A stretch of 64,000 bases of DNA. Origin: an uncultured Planctomycetaceae bacterium. Its GTDB lineage: Bacteria; Planctomycetota; Planctomycetia; Planctomycetales; Planctomycetaceae. Location: NCBI GenBank assembly GCA_943787265.1, contig CALSLT010000007.1, positions 124,001 to 188,000 of the forward strand, given 5' to 3'. Positions 26,313 through 35,749 of this stretch are shown one piece after another (within the stretch, counting starts at the first letter, position 1; each line of letters begins with the position of its first letter). The notes under the pieces are model-generated. The model was not told the DNA's origin, did no database searches, and saw only the letters and a list, made by a program, of their open reading frames with translations. The position numbers and the translations under genes are program-made.

Positions 26313-26588
26313 TCATAAGCGGAGGAGCCACGATCGAACGAAGGCGTTCCAAAGTCGCGGCCGAATGCCCCAGTACTTGGCAGAAAGTACTTCCCTGCTT
26401 GGATCGTCGTGGCCGGAACTGGAAGCGAATATCAAAAACAGCGTCACCGAGAACAGGACGACGATCACTATGGCTCCGGCCATGATCCAAATCAAGATGG
26501 CAATCCACGCAGAACGAGTCGCAATTGTACGGCGGGAAGCACGCGGGGAAAACCCATTCGAGAAGTTCCTCTTCGCGCGGCGCGGCAC
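26313..26588 (-). CDS. Possible small membrane protein
   Basis: A 91-codon frame with a basic N-terminus (PRRAKRNFSNGFSPRASRR), one long hydrophobic helix (AWIAILIWIMAGAIVIVVLF) and a short hydrophilic end. Orientation and position fit a first gene of the DUF4178 cluster, 18 bases before it. It overlaps the decayed 5' part of the integrase frame on the other strand, where no integrase similarity is seen, so it can be real. No family recognised. Confidence 0.4.
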   Translation of the reverse strand: MPRRAKRNFSNGFSPRASRRTIATRSAWIAILIWIMAGAIVIVVLFSVTLFLIFASSSGHDDPSREVLSAKYWGIRPRLWNAFVRSWLLRL

Positions 26589-26599
26589 TGTTGGTCTCT

Positions 26600-27614
26600 C
26601 TTTGATATCTATGTGGCTCGCTGGCGACTTTTGGCTGAATACGGGCGTAAGACGATCCGACCTACAGGAACGGAAGAGTCGAAACGATCGAACTGGAGCA
26701 AAGCACCGATCACGTATGACACGCTGGAAGACACTGTCGCGCTGGCGGTGGAGCGGCTGGCAGACAATTCGGAGTTCGCCGCGAAGCTCGACTACCGCGG
26801 ACGAGAGCGTGCGCTGGTTTACCGAACATTGGTCCTGACGGGACTGCGACGCGGGGAACTGGCATCCCTATCTGTCGGTTCGATCGAACTCGACGCGGCC
26901 ACTCCGTTCGCTGTACTGGCCGCTGGTGATGAAAAGAACGGTCAGGGTTCAGAGATTTCGCTGCGGGCCGATCTCGTCGTAGAACTGCGAGCATGGATTG
27001 CAGAGAAACGAGACGGCTTCAACGGTTCGGAGAATGAGTTCAGCCAACTGCCACTGTTCTCGGTTCCAACCAGTTTGCTCAAGGTTCTGAATCGTGACCT
27101 GGAAGCGGCTGGCATCCCAAAGACCGACGAACGTGGTCGGACTATTGACGTCCACGCCATGCGGATGACGCTCGCCACAATGCTTAACAAAGCCGGAGTC
27201 GCACCGCGTACCGCTCAGGAGATCATGCGACATTCAGATATCCGCCTGACGATGGCCACGTACACGGACGCCCGCATGTTGAACGTCAACGGTGCTCTCG
27301 ACTCACTCCCAAAGTTATCGCCGACGAAGCCGTCCGGAGAGACTGCTGAATCGGTACGATCGACCGGGACAGACGGCGCGCTTCCCCCTGTGCTTCCCCT
27401 TGCTGGTGCCGTAAACCTGCATTCTATGCCATCTGCTGACATTTTGACGGCAGACTTCGGTGCAAAGGCGAGCACGGGACCGGAGATCGAAAACCGCACA
27501 AAACCTACGAAAAAAGCCCGATCAGAAGGGTTTTCTGACCGGGCTTCGGGGATGGAGACGAAGGGACTCGAACCCTCGACCTCTGCATTGCGAACGCAGC
27601 GCTCTCCCAACTGA
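26600..27614 (+). pseudogene. 5'-truncated tyrosine recombinase/integrase
   Basis: The frame is open from 26409, but similarity to planctomycete-type integrases only starts near 26610 (RWRLLAEYGRKTIRP). The catalytic domain is largely intact: LVLTGLRRGELASL (first Arg), IDVHAMRMTLATML (H-x-x-R), MRHSDIRLTMATYTD (His and the likely nucleophile Tyr). The N-terminal SAM-like DNA-binding domain is missing and no usable start exists, so it is a remnant. After the catalytic domain the frame reads through a terminator and antisense of tRNA-Ala, which gives the well-known spurious ending GLEPSTSALRTQRSPN. An integrase abutting a tRNA gene marks an old integration site. Confidence 0.75.
27510..27547 (-). 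terminator. Rho-independent terminator of tRNA-Ala
   Basis: On the minus strand, AAGCCCGGTCAGAA pairs with TTCTGATCGGGCTT around a short loop and is followed by a run of six T. It lies 6 bases after the tRNA 3' end. Confidence 0.8.
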
Positions 27615-27625
27615 GCTACGTCCCC
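27553..27625 (-). tRNA. tRNA-Ala (anticodon CGC)
   Basis: Read on the minus strand, the acceptor stem GGGGACG pairs with CGTCTCC (one G-U pair). The D arm holds GCTCAGTTGGGAGAGC, the anticodon arm is CTGCG-TTCGCAA-TGCAG with anticodon CGC at 27590-27592, and the T arm is GAGGGTTCGAGTCCCTT-like. The CCA end is not encoded. It reads GCG codons. The adjacent integrase remnant suggests that this gene served as an attachment site. Confidence 0.93.
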
Positions 27626-27761
27626 TGATGATCATCGCCGGAGTTTGAGACGGCCGACGACATCACAGTCGTGAAGTTAGGACGAGGAGTTTTGGTTTGC
27701 AAGAGTTCAAGCTTTGAGTTTCACGGCTGATTTGCCGCTCAGCTCACTTGCCGCCCAAGTG

Positions 27762-28685
27762 TCACTCGTCGTCTTTGTCACGCCGTCTCTGCGTTTCTTG
27801 CAGAAAGTCGCGGACTTCGTTCAACTGCTTTTCGAGGCGGTGAATGCGGTCCTCGTGAGATTCCAGCACTCGTTCCAGCTCCTGACGTTCGTGGTCTCGA
27901 CGTTCTTCATGTTTGCGGTCGCCGTGCTCCCTGTCTTCGCGCTCGTCTCGGTCCTCATCTTCTTCGTGTCGTCGCTCCTCTAACTCGTTTCGGGCGTGAC
28001 GAGCAATCTTTTCGGAGTACTCAACAACTTCCTCTGCAGCTTCATGAATACCGGCTTCGTGAAGATGCCGGGCGGCTTCATGAAGAAGTTCTACGGCGTG
28101 ATGAACGTGCTCCAGTCGCTGGCGCGTTTCATCGCCTTCGCGTGACTCAGCATGGCGACTTCGAAATGCCCGCACTTTTTTCTGCAGTTCACGTTCGAGT
28201 CGCTCAGCCTGATCCCGCCGACCAGCCTCGGCATGTTCTTCGATCTCGCGCCGCATTGCGGCGACGTGGCGTTCAAATTCTTCGTGTTCCTGCGCGACCC
28301 GTTCGCGATGCTCACGCTCCTCGTCATCATCTCGACGTTCACGATCCGGACGATCTCGTTCACCTCTGTCGCGCTCCCGATCACGCCGTTCGTCGTCGCG
28401 TGCTCGCTCATCTCGATCGCGGTCACCGTCCCTTTCACGATCTTCTTCGCGGTCGCGATCTCTGTCTTCCCGCTCCTCTCGTCGACGGTCACCGTCTCGG
28501 ACGCCTTCTCGTTCCCCCTCTTCGAATTCGGCAACCACGGCAGCGAACTCCGCCTCTGCCGCCGCTTTTTCGGTCTGGGCTTTGTCAGCATTTGCTTCAG
28601 AGGCTTCCTGAGCAACTGCAGTTAACAGTGCTCCGCCCGTCAACAGCAACAGTGTCAGAATGATCGTAGATTTTAGCTGAGTCAT
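27762..28685 (-). CDS. Exported, extremely charged Arg/Asp/Glu-rich protein
   Basis: A 307-residue protein with a clear signal peptide (LKSTIILTLLLLTGGALLTAVAQ, cut after ~residue 25). Residues ~55-125 are a low-complexity run of alternating acidic and arginine residues (DRDRDREEDRERDGDRDRD). The rest is a predicted charged alpha-helix or coiled coil with His-rich points (LEHVHHAVELLHEAARHLHEAG) and a leucine-spaced end (VLESHEDRIHRLEKQLNEV). Similar exported ER/K-type helices are frequent in planctomycetes. It could be a rigid single-helix spacer or an ion-binding envelope protein. Function unknown. The hydrophobic frames on the opposite strand are mirror artefacts. Confidence 0.75.
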   Translation of the reverse strand: MTQLKSTIILTLLLLTGGALLTAVAQEASEANADKAQTEKAAAEAEFAAVVAEFEEGEREGVRDGDRRREEREDRDRDREEDRERDGDRDRDERARDDERRDRERDRGERDRPDRERRDDDEEREHRERVAQEHEEFERHVAAMRREIEEHAEAGRRDQAERLERELQKKVRAFRSRHAESREGDETRQRLEHVHHAVELLHEAARHLHEAGIHEAAEEVVEYSEKIARHARNELEERRHEEDEDRDEREDREHGDRKHEERRDHERQELERVLESHEDRIHRLEKQLNEVRDFLQETQRRRDKDDE

Positions 28686-28776
28686 GTCGAATACCTTTCG
28701 AGCTTCTCAAGGGCAATTAAAGTTTTACATTTTGATTCTCAATATTGCGGCCCACCCGCGGCGAGCTCGGAGCTGG

Positions 28777-29748
28777 TCAACGACGAGAGCCTGCATAAGC
28801 CTGCTCCATGACGGAATTCACGTCACGGCCAGCTTCTCCAGTGACGAGCGGTGGTCGCGACTCAAGAATGGCAGCGGAGAAGTCTGCGATCAAGGGCGAA
28901 TTGAAGTTCGCTGCCGGAGGATGTCGCTCGATGAGCTGCTCACCACCGTGTTCGACGATTAGCTCGCCACCGTTCAGAGGGCGGCTGACCAGTCGACCGT
29001 TAGTACCGAGTATTGCAAATTCATCAGGGTCCGTGCTTGAACCGAAGCAGCAATGCAAAAGTCCGTGGATCCCCGATTCGAATCGCAACGCCAGTGTCGA
29101 GACATCGTCTGCCTGGTAACTCGCGGCCACCGTGCTGCATTGCGCTTTGACATTCGCTACAGCGCCGAACATCCGCAGAAACAAATCGAGACGGTGGCTG
29201 CCAATATCCATTAAGGCACCACCGCCGCCAGCTTCCGGAAGAACTCGCCAGTAACCGTCTTCACCCGCGTCGATTGCAAAGGGTGTGCAAGTCGTCGCGG
29301 AAACGGAAAGCACTTTTCCAATCTCGCCACTCTGGACGAGTTCCTGCATTCGATGAACGACCGGATAAAACGGTCGGTAGTAGGCGACTCCAAGTCGAAC
29401 GTCAGCAGCGTTACACGCGGCGATCATCTCGTTGCACTCAGCAGTCGACATCGCCATAGGTTTCTCGACAAGCACATGCTTGCCGGCGGCAGCGGCCGCA
29501 ACCGTCTGTGGGCGATGAAGATTGACCGGAGTCGCGATGTAAACGGCGTCGATTTCCTGAGAGTTGATGACTTCGTCGGCTGAGATCGTAGTTACTGAGA
29601 CTCCGAACTCCTCTGCGAAACTCTGAAGCTTTGTCTCGTCGCGACGGCACACGGCGACGAGTTCGCTGTTCGCGTCGTTCTGAATTGCTCCGGCGACGCG
29701 TTTCTTTGCAACGTCGCCGCATCCAATGATTCCCCACCTGATCGCCAT
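28777..29748 (-). CDS. Gfo/Idh/MocA-family oxidoreductase
   Basis: A 323-residue NAD(P)-dependent sugar dehydrogenase-like protein. The start at 29748 (MAIRWGIIGCGDVAKKRV) has GGAGAG about 7 bases upstream; a longer frame to 29793 is less likely. The Rossmann motif WGIIGCGDV is at the N-terminus. The conserved EKPMAMSTAECNEMI (E-K-P, catalytic Lys) lies near residue 95, and GGGALMDIGSHRLDLFLRMFG carries the D..H pair of the active site. The family oxidises or epimerises sugars and inositols. No neighbouring pathway gene fixes the substrate. Confidence 0.88.
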   Translation of the reverse strand: MAIRWGIIGCGDVAKKRVAGAIQNDANSELVAVCRRDETKLQSFAEEFGVSVTTISADEVINSQEIDAVYIATPVNLHRPQTVAAAAAGKHVLVEKPMAMSTAECNEMIAACNAADVRLGVAYYRPFYPVVHRMQELVQSGEIGKVLSVSATTCTPFAIDAGEDGYWRVLPEAGGGGALMDIGSHRLDLFLRMFGAVANVKAQCSTVAASYQADDVSTLALRFESGIHGLLHCCFGSSTDPDEFAILGTNGRLVSRPLNGGELIVEHGGEQLIERHPPAANFNSPLIADFSAAILESRPPLVTGEAGRDVNSVMEQAYAGSRR

Positions 29749-30094
29749 CCGCATCTCTCCCCGCTGTACTATCTGATTTCGGCCGCTGATCATCCAAGTC
29801 GATCAACTATGGTGAGGTGAGCGGCAAACCATCACAACCGACACGTTCAACGAGAACAAGACCGGGCGTAGACACGAGGGTTGCACGATTGCTGCCGTGC
29901 TTAGGCGATTGGACATGTCAGCTTTCGAATCTCTGCCGCGTGGCCCTTTCAGTGACCGTTGCGTAAAACTTCGTTGCATAAGGATCAACTTCTTCGGAAG
30001 CTTGTTAACAACTGAGTGATAGCGTCACGTAGACTACGACCCGTGAAGATCCCCGCTTAAGTAGATCCCCTGGCTAAACAGCGTTCGGACATCG
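29749..30094. other. Intergenic region before the chemosensory genes
   Basis: Divergent spacer between the oxidoreductase and cheW. One 61-codon frame on the minus strand has poor codon character and no ribosome-binding site, so I do not call it. No sigma-54 -24/-12 element was found here. The promoter for the first chemosensory genes must lie in the last 150 bases but is not recognisable by eye. Confidence 0.5.
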
Positions 30095-30559
30095 ATGGCA
30101 GAGTACCTTGTGTTTCAAGTTGGTGAGCAGAGTTTCGGCGTGGCGGTCAGTTGTGTCCGTGAGGTCGTTCGTGCCGCGACGTTGTCCTGTTCCGCCGCGC
30201 AGACTGACACTGTCGAGGGGCAACTCAATCTGCGTGGCAGTGTTGTGCCCGTTGTTGATCTCGGCCGTCTGCTGAGTTTTCAGACGGTCGCCATGTCCGC
30301 CTCGGATTTCCTGGTCATTCTGGCCGATAGCCAGGACCAACTTTGTGCTGTGCGTTCCAACAGTGAAGTCCAACTCACTTCTGAAGCGGAAGTCGTTGAG
30401 AATCCCGCGGGTGGCAAGCCGCATGAGTCAACGGCCGGGCAGATTCGAGTTGGTCGCGCGATCGTTCCACTGCTGAGTCCAGACCGGCTGATCGAGCACG
30501 TCGGTGCCGCGAGCACTTCACGAAGCGAGTCCGGTGCAGACACAGCGGGAGATCGATAA
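30095..30559 (+). CDS. cheW: CheW-type coupling protein (first copy)
   Basis: A 154-residue CheW protein made of one CheW domain: EYLVFQVGEQSFGVAVSCVREVV at the start, LNLRGSVVPVVDLGRLL in the centre (the conserved N-L-R-G loop), and GRAIVPLLSPDRLI near the end. It bridges chemoreceptors and CheA in the cytoplasmic array. The next gene starts immediately after its stop. A flexible Ser-rich end (~residues 138-154) is extra. Confidence 0.9.
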   Translation: MAEYLVFQVGEQSFGVAVSCVREVVRAATLSCSAAQTDTVEGQLNLRGSVVPVVDLGRLLSFQTVAMSASDFLVILADSQDQLCAVRSNSEVQLTSEAEVVENPAGGKPHESTAGQIRVGRAIVPLLSPDRLIEHVGAASTSRSESGADTAGDR

Positions 30560-32095
30560 GTGAACCCGTCACGTCCCGGCGAGGAAACGAGGCCTTTGGC
30601 CGGCGAGACTGATTCGTTGATCGATTGGATTTCACAACAAACCGGCCTGTCGTTTCGTAGTCAGCGAGACTCCGCCGCCGAAATCATCAATCGACACATT
30701 CAACGATCGAACTTTGGCTCGGCCGCTACTTGTCGACAAAAACTGGAATCGAATCAGGCCGCGTTTGATGACCTCGTTGGTGAATTGACCATTGGAGAGA
30801 CGTACTTCTACCGCGACGAAAAACAGTTTGAGCTGATTGCTGGTGAGTTTCTCGACGTCATGCAGGCAAGCCGTCCTGACGATCATCGGCTACGTGCATG
30901 GAGTGCTGGCTGCGCGTCTGGAGAAGAAGCCTGGACGCTGGCATCGGTCTTCACGAACGCTCAACTTGGCGATCGTGCTGACGTTCTAGGGACGGACATC
31001 TCGCAGAGTTCTCTGACACGAGCGAGGGCCGGCGAGTATGGCTCATGGTCACTCCGAGGATCTGCCGGTGAAAAGATGCGTCGTTGGGGCACTGAGTCCG
31101 ATCGCCGTTTCACCGTAGCTGACCGCCTGCGACCGCTTGTGACTTTTGAGTATCTCAATCTAGCCGCCGATCAGTACCCGTCGTTCACGTCGAAGACCGT
31201 CGGGCTCGACCTGATCCTTTGCCGAAACGTAATGATCTACTTCGATCGAGCGACCATTCAATCCGTTGCGGAGAAACTGTTTCAATGTCTCAGCCCCGGC
31301 GGCTGGTTGATCACCGGAGCTTCCGATCCGCCACTCGCCGACTATGCGCCGTTCAAACTTCTCATGCGAGACTGCGGTCAGGTCTACGTTCGCCCGGCCC
31401 CCTGCAAAGCGGAGTCGCCGCAGTCCGGAACCAGGTCTTCAGCAGGCATCCACAATGCGTCGCCGAACAAGGGTGGCGGTGAAGCTACCGTCTCAGGTCA
31501 ACCGATACTTGATCGCCAGAATCGACAACGCCCACCGATTCAGAAAACTCACGGTCGCGGCCAGCAGAGTCGACACGTGGCGCAGCAACGTGCCACCGTG
31601 CAAATCGAACCTGCGCACGAGCGAGCGTCACGCTTGCTTTCGCAGGGGAACTACCAGCAAGTGCTCGATGAGACGGACAAGCATTTCGATGACATCCGCT
31701 GCTGTCTTTTGCGAGTCCGTGCTCTCGCCAATCTTGATACCGAACAGGCCGCAGACTTCTGCAGCGAGGCAACGACGAAACATCAGGTTTCGGCTGAACT
31801 GCATTACCTGCACGCGATTCTTTTGACTGAATTGGCTCTGTATTCCGAGGCAGCCACCGCTGCAAGAAGTGCAGTTTTTCTCGATCAGAATCTGATTGTG
31901 GGACACCTGGCTCTGGGAAGCGCTCTTGAGCGACTCGGCAAAACGGCCGGAGCGCGACGCAGTTTTAGAAATGCCCGAAGGTTGAGCGAGAACTGGCCGG
32001 AGAATCAGCCGGTGCCATGCTCCGACGGTGAATCAGCCTCCCGACTGGCTGAATCGGCTGCGCGACATCTCGCTCTGCTTGAAGCCAATAATTAA
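30560..32095 (+). CDS. cheR: CheR methyltransferase with C-terminal TPR-like region
   Basis: A 511-residue protein starting at a GTG directly after cheW. Residues ~20-275 are the SAM-dependent receptor glutamate methyltransferase: IGETYFYRDEKQFELI, LRAWSAGCASGEEAWTLA (SAM loop), VLGTDISQSSLTRA and LDLILCRNVMIYFD. A basic, disordered linker (~290-350) leads to helical TPR-like repeats (ASRLLSQGNYQQVLDETDKHF, AELHYLHAILLTELALYSEA, AHLALGSALERLGKTAGARRS-type unit). CheR-TPR fusions are typical of non-flagellar chemosensory systems, where the repeats control interaction with the receptor. Confidence 0.9.
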   Translation: MNPSRPGEETRPLAGETDSLIDWISQQTGLSFRSQRDSAAEIINRHIQRSNFGSAATCRQKLESNQAAFDDLVGELTIGETYFYRDEKQFELIAGEFLDVMQASRPDDHRLRAWSAGCASGEEAWTLASVFTNAQLGDRADVLGTDISQSSLTRARAGEYGSWSLRGSAGEKMRRWGTESDRRFTVADRLRPLVTFEYLNLAADQYPSFTSKTVGLDLILCRNVMIYFDRATIQSVAEKLFQCLSPGGWLITGASDPPLADYAPFKLLMRDCGQVYVRPAPCKAESPQSGTRSSAGIHNASPNKGGGEATVSGQPILDRQNRQRPPIQKTHGRGQQSRHVAQQRATVQIEPAHERASRLLSQGNYQQVLDETDKHFDDIRCCLLRVRALANLDTEQAADFCSEATTKHQVSAELHYLHAILLTELALYSEAATAARSAVFLDQNLIVGHLALGSALERLGKTAGARRSFRNARRLSENWPENQPVPCSDGESASRLAESAARHLALLEANN

Positions 32096-32428
32096 GCGGC
32101 AGCTCTTTGTGAGAACGGACAAGCCAGACACGGCGACTTTCGCTTGCTCCGTAGCCTTCTACTGATTCGTCAAACGATCCTGACTTCGAAACATCAGCGA
32201 ATCAGCAACACCCCAGCGCCGAGCAACCCACCGATCCTGACAACTCAGTAAGCGCAGCCCCTTGCGACATCATCGTCTGTTAAACACCGGCTTCCACAAA
32301 CCAGTACGCAACGGTCGAAATGCTTGATCGAATACTTCTTTGCTGTCGCGTCCGGTTTTGTAGTTGGTAACGATGTTCTCAGAGATTTGTCAGACTTACT
32401 GCACACAACGCAGAACGCCCATCGGGAG

Positions 32429-32446
32429 CTGGCACGTTGTTCGCTG
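32429..32446 (+). promoter_or_regulatory. Candidate sigma-54 promoter for the second chemosensory unit
   Basis: CTGGCACGTTGTTCGCTG has GG and GC separated by exactly 10 bases and a perfect TGGCACG at -24; the -12 box is TCGCT instead of TTGCW. Transcription would begin near 32456, about 100 bases before cheW. Confidence 0.6.
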
Positions 32447-32481
32447 AGTTACGTCTGAGAATGAATTACGAAGATGTCAAC

Positions 32482-32504
32482 TCGCATGCTACGCCGGCAT
32501 GCGA
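32482..32504 (+). promoter_or_regulatory. Hairpin in the leader of the second cheW
   Basis: TCGCATGC at 32482-32489 and GCATGCGA at 32497-32504 form a perfect 8-bp stem with a 7-base loop. There is no T run, so it is not a classical terminator. It would lie about 25 bases into the transcript and could be an operator or an mRNA-stability element. Confidence 0.4.
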
Positions 32505-32554
32505 CAGCCGCTTCGACTAAGAACTTCGTGTATTAATCGGAAGATGACGACGTC

Positions 32555-33109
32555 ATGGCAGACCCTGCCGAGCACAACAACGAAAGTGAACTGCTTGACG
32601 AGCGGGCAGAACTGCTTGCCCGGCCGCCGGTTCATGAACCGCTCGCGTCTGAGTTCCTTGAGCTATTGACGTTCCGGTCGGGAAAAGACCAACTGGCGAT
32701 CGAAACTCGATACGTTCGCGAGGTCCTAAAAAACGTCGACGTGACTCCGCTGCCGGGGCGAAACGGGCCGCTGGTTGGCGTCACGAATCTGCGCGGCGAA
32801 GTGCTGGCCGTCATGACAATTTCTCCGTTGTTAAGCGCAACGGCCGTTGAACCATCACCGCATGACGACCTCGAAAACGGTCGGTGGGTCATCGTGCTGG
32901 GGCTTGAGCACGCTCAGTTCGGCATCACGGTTACCAAGGTCACGGAAGTGGTCGGTGTGCCGAACAGCGAAATTCTGGATCCATCCCGTCAGACGAAAAT
33001 CAGTGATAGTCAACTGGTTCGAGGCGTCACTGACGACGCGCGAATTATTCTCGATGGCCAGGCAGTTCTTGATGATTCGCGGTTGGTCATTGACGAGCAC
33101 GAAAACTGA
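32555..33109 (+). CDS. cheW: CheW-type coupling protein (second copy)
   Basis: A 184-residue CheW with ~35 extra N-terminal residues. The CheW domain runs from LELLTFRSGKDQLAIETRYVREVLKNV, through VGVTNLRGEVLAVMTISPLL (N-L-R-G loop), to ILDGQAVLDDSRLVID. It is divergent from the first copy, so the two may couple different receptor or CheA states. It begins the transcription unit with the receptor, CheA and CheB. Confidence 0.88.
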   Translation: MADPAEHNNESELLDERAELLARPPVHEPLASEFLELLTFRSGKDQLAIETRYVREVLKNVDVTPLPGRNGPLVGVTNLRGEVLAVMTISPLLSATAVEPSPHDDLENGRWVIVLGLEHAQFGITVTKVTEVVGVPNSEILDPSRQTKISDSQLVRGVTDDARIILDGQAVLDDSRLVIDEHEN

Positions 33110-33221
33110 ACGATGATGAATTGAGAATTCGACTCTGACTATTCGGCACAGGAGGTCGCCCGCAACGCTCAGACAGCATCTAAGTACGACGCAACTTTGA
33201 ACGAACAATTGGGGCACGGCC

Positions 33222-35747
33222 ATGACGACCGAAATCGGACCTTTCCAACGACTCGTGCGGCGGGCTAAACGCATCTCACTTCGGTGGCAGATTTGCGGAC
33301 TCACCGGGCTGGCTGTGCTGGTCAGTATGTGTGTGCTGGGTGCCGTTGGCTTTTCGCGTTCGCAGGAGGCCGTCACCAACGCGAAGCTGGACATGCTCGA
33401 TTCCGAAACCGGCGTCGGCCTGAACATCATCGAGCAGAATCTCGACGTTACTCGAAACGACCTTCTCCAGACACCAAAGTATCCGCCAATTCCGGGCATT
33501 ATCCGCTGTCTGGATAACGACGGGATGGATCCCGATCCATTGCAGACAGGATCGACTACCGAAATCTGGATCAAACGTCTGGCAACAATCATCACAGCTC
33601 AGATGAGTGGCCACGCTGAGCGGCTGCGTACGACCATCGTCGGAGAAAACGGTCAGGAGCTTGCACGCGTTGAGCGAGCGGGTGCCTCAACGCGAGTCGT
33701 GGCCGACGATCCTCGATCCTTCGAGCCTGCGGAGTTGCTGGCTGAAGCATTTGCCGCTCGCCCAGGAACGGTCACGTTCTCCAGGGCGACCTTTGACGAA
33801 GTCGCTCAACGACGCATCGTCCACATGGCGACGCCCTTTGCAGACGAGACCGGAAAAACTCGCGGAGCGTTGATCATGTCGCTCGACATCGGTCAGATTT
33901 TCGCTCGAGCAGCCGATCGAATTCCTTCAGGATCCACGGACATCGTCGATGACACAGGGCGGTACATCTTCTGCTCAGAGCATCCGGAGTACGCACGCAG
34001 CAACCGCGACTATTCACTCGACAAACCTGTCCGAGCTGAATTGCTGGCCGACTCAGGCAGCAGAGAAACCTACCGCAGGTTGATCCCCGGAAGTGAGCGT
34101 CCCGATGGTGTGTCGCTCGTCGCCAGCTACCAGAAACTTCATTATGCGGGTTCAGACCGAAGCCGGTTCTGGGCCGTCGCGCCAAGCATTAACGCCGACA
34201 ATGCACTTGCTCAAGTCAATGCGTTAGGGCGTAGCTTTGTCTCGCTGGGAGTATTTGTGATCGTCGCCTGTGGTGCGTTCACGTTTGTTGCTTCGAAAGG
34301 CTTAACGTCGGCTTTGCAGGATCTGACTCGACGAGCCGATCGCGTCGCGCAGGGCGACCTCGATGCCGAAGGCTTGACCGGTGATCCGATGGGCGAGGTG
34401 CGGGAGCTGCAAGACTCCCTGGCGACCATGCAGCAGAATCTACGGACAACGATCGACGACGCTAAACGAAACGAACGCCGAACCAGCGCGATTCTCAATT
34501 CAACAGCCGATGGGATCATTTCGATCAGCGAAGACGGCAGCATTCGATCGATGAACGCTGCAGTGGCTCGCCTCTTCGGCGTTCGGCGTGAGGAAATGCA
34601 GGGGCACAGTGTTAGCCAGCTCGTGCCGACACTTCACGACGACAACGCGCAGTACGAATCGGCACCGTTGAGGGAAGGCGAAGTTCGCACGCTAGGCGGC
34701 GAGCTGGAAATGTACGGTCATCATCGTGATGGCAAAAAGTTGCCGCTGGCTGTTCGCGTCACAGAAATGGAGCATGCGGGCGAACGTCTTTACATCGCGA
34801 CGCTGCAGGACATCACCGAAAGAAAGAAAGCCGACGAGGAGCGACAACAAGCAGAAGCGGAACGAGCGAAGAACGAACAGGAACGCGAGCGACTGTTTGA
34901 TGGGATCGAGGACGCAGTCACCAACCTGTCTGCTGCCAGTACTCAGATTCTTGCGACCACGACTCAACAGGCCGCCAGTTCTCAGCAGCAGGCAGCCAGT
35001 GTTACGGAAACAGCAACCACGATCGAAGAACTGACCCAAACGGCAGAAGAAGCTTCCGGCCGAGCCAAAGAGGTTGCCGACTCGGCACACAAGGCCGACG
35101 AAGTGGGGCATCGCGGCCGCTCGGCCGTCAACGCGACGATCGATGCGATGCAGCATGTGCGGGAGCAAGTTCAGTCAATCGCCGACAACATCATGGCGTT
35201 GTCTGATCGGGCTCAAGCAATCAGCGGGATCATCGACACCGTCAATGACATCGCCGATCAGACAAACTTGCTCGCCCTGAACGCCGCGATTGAAGCATCG
35301 CGTGCGGGTGAGCATGGCCGAGGCTTCGCAGTCGTGGCCAGCGAAGTCAAAGCTCTGGCAGAGCAGTCACGCAAGGCAACAGAGAAAGTCAGCCACATCC
35401 TAGGCGAGGTCAAGAACGCAACAAACACTTCCGTCATGGCGACCGAGCAGGGAACGAAGTCGGTCACAGAAGCCGAGCAGGTGATTCGCGAAGCCGAAGA
35501 CACGATCAACACACTAGGACAAACTGTCGGTGCCTCAGCGGTATCTGCCAGCCAGATTCTGGCGTCAGCAAATCAGCAGGCGACCGCGATGCGTCAAATT
35601 CGAGACGCAATGGGGCACATCGATACGAGCACGAAGCAAACGCTCGCCGCGACTCGGCAGTCCGAGCAGTCCGCACGTGATTTGAATGAGCTCGGCAATC
35701 GACTCAAAGACCTCATCGACAGCAATGGCCACGGTGAGGAGAGTTAG
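33222..35747 (+). CDS. Methyl-accepting chemoreceptor with HAMP and PAS domains
   Basis: An 841-residue receptor. TM1 is at residues ~22-45 ([20 protein letters not shown]), followed by a ~300-residue extracytoplasmic sensor of CHASE/dCache-like size. TM2 is at ~342-362 ([17 protein letters not shown]), then HAMP (~363-415) and a PAS domain (~430-545: [33 protein letters not shown]). The C-terminal signalling hairpin follows, with the receptor tip region [22 protein letters not shown]. Having both an outside sensor and an inside PAS domain suggests two inputs. No methylation pentapeptide tail is seen at the C-terminus. The next gene starts 2 bases after its stop. Confidence 0.9.
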   Translation: MTTEIGPFQRLVRRAKRISLRWQICGLTGLAVLVSMCVLGAVGFSRSQEAVTNAKLDMLDSETGVGLNIIEQNLDVTRNDLLQTPKYPPIPGIIRCLDNDGMDPDPLQTGSTTEIWIKRLATIITAQMSGHAERLRTTIVGENGQELARVERAGASTRVVADDPRSFEPAELLAEAFAARPGTVTFSRATFDEVAQRRIVHMATPFADETGKTRGALIMSLDIGQIFARAADRIPSGSTDIVDDTGRYIFCSEHPEYARSNRDYSLDKPVRAELLADSGSRETYRRLIPGSERPDGVSLVASYQKLHYAGSDRSRFWAVAPSINADNALAQVNALGRSFVSLGVFVIVACGAFTFVASKGLTSALQDLTRRADRVAQGDLDAEGLTGDPMGEVRELQDSLATMQQNLRTTIDDAKRNERRTSAILNSTADGIISISEDGSIRSMNAAVARLFGVRREEMQGHSVSQLVPTLHDDNAQYESAPLREGEVRTLGGELEMYGHHRDGKKLPLAVRVTEMEHAGERLYIATLQDITERKKADEERQQAEAERAKNEQERERLFDGIEDAVTNLSAASTQILATTTQQAASSQQQAASVTETATTIEELTQTAEEASGRAKEVADSAHKADEVGHRGRSAVNATIDAMQHVREQVQSIADNIMALSDRAQAISGIIDTVNDIADQTNLLALNAAIEASRAGEHGRGFAVVASEVKALAEQSRKATEKVSHILGEVKNATNTSVMATEQGTKSVTEAEQVIREAEDTINTLGQTVGASAVSASQILASANQQATAMRQIRDAMGHIDTSTKQTLAATRQSEQSARDLNELGNRLKDLIDSNGHGEES

Positions 35748-35749
35748 CC

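Larger units (their letters stand above)
32096..32554 (+). other. 459-base gap inside the chemosensory cluster
   Basis: No gene is seen. The gap separates cheW-cheR from the second cheW and the remaining array genes. It contains a -24/-12 type promoter at 32429-32446 and a perfect hairpin at 32482-32504, so a new transcription unit probably begins here. Confidence 0.6.

Noticed and set aside
27547..27614. C-terminal GLEPSTSALRTQRSPN as a real protein end
   Set aside because: This peptide is the translation of antisense tRNA-Ala and is a common annotation artefact.
28142..28663. Hydrophobic plus-strand ORFs resembling membrane proteins
   Set aside because: They mirror the Arg/Asp/Glu-rich gene on the minus strand, because codons for charged residues read as hydrophobic residues on the opposite strand.
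29803..29988. 61-codon minus-strand ORF
   Set aside because: No ribosome-binding site, unnatural composition, and no similarity to any family I recognise.
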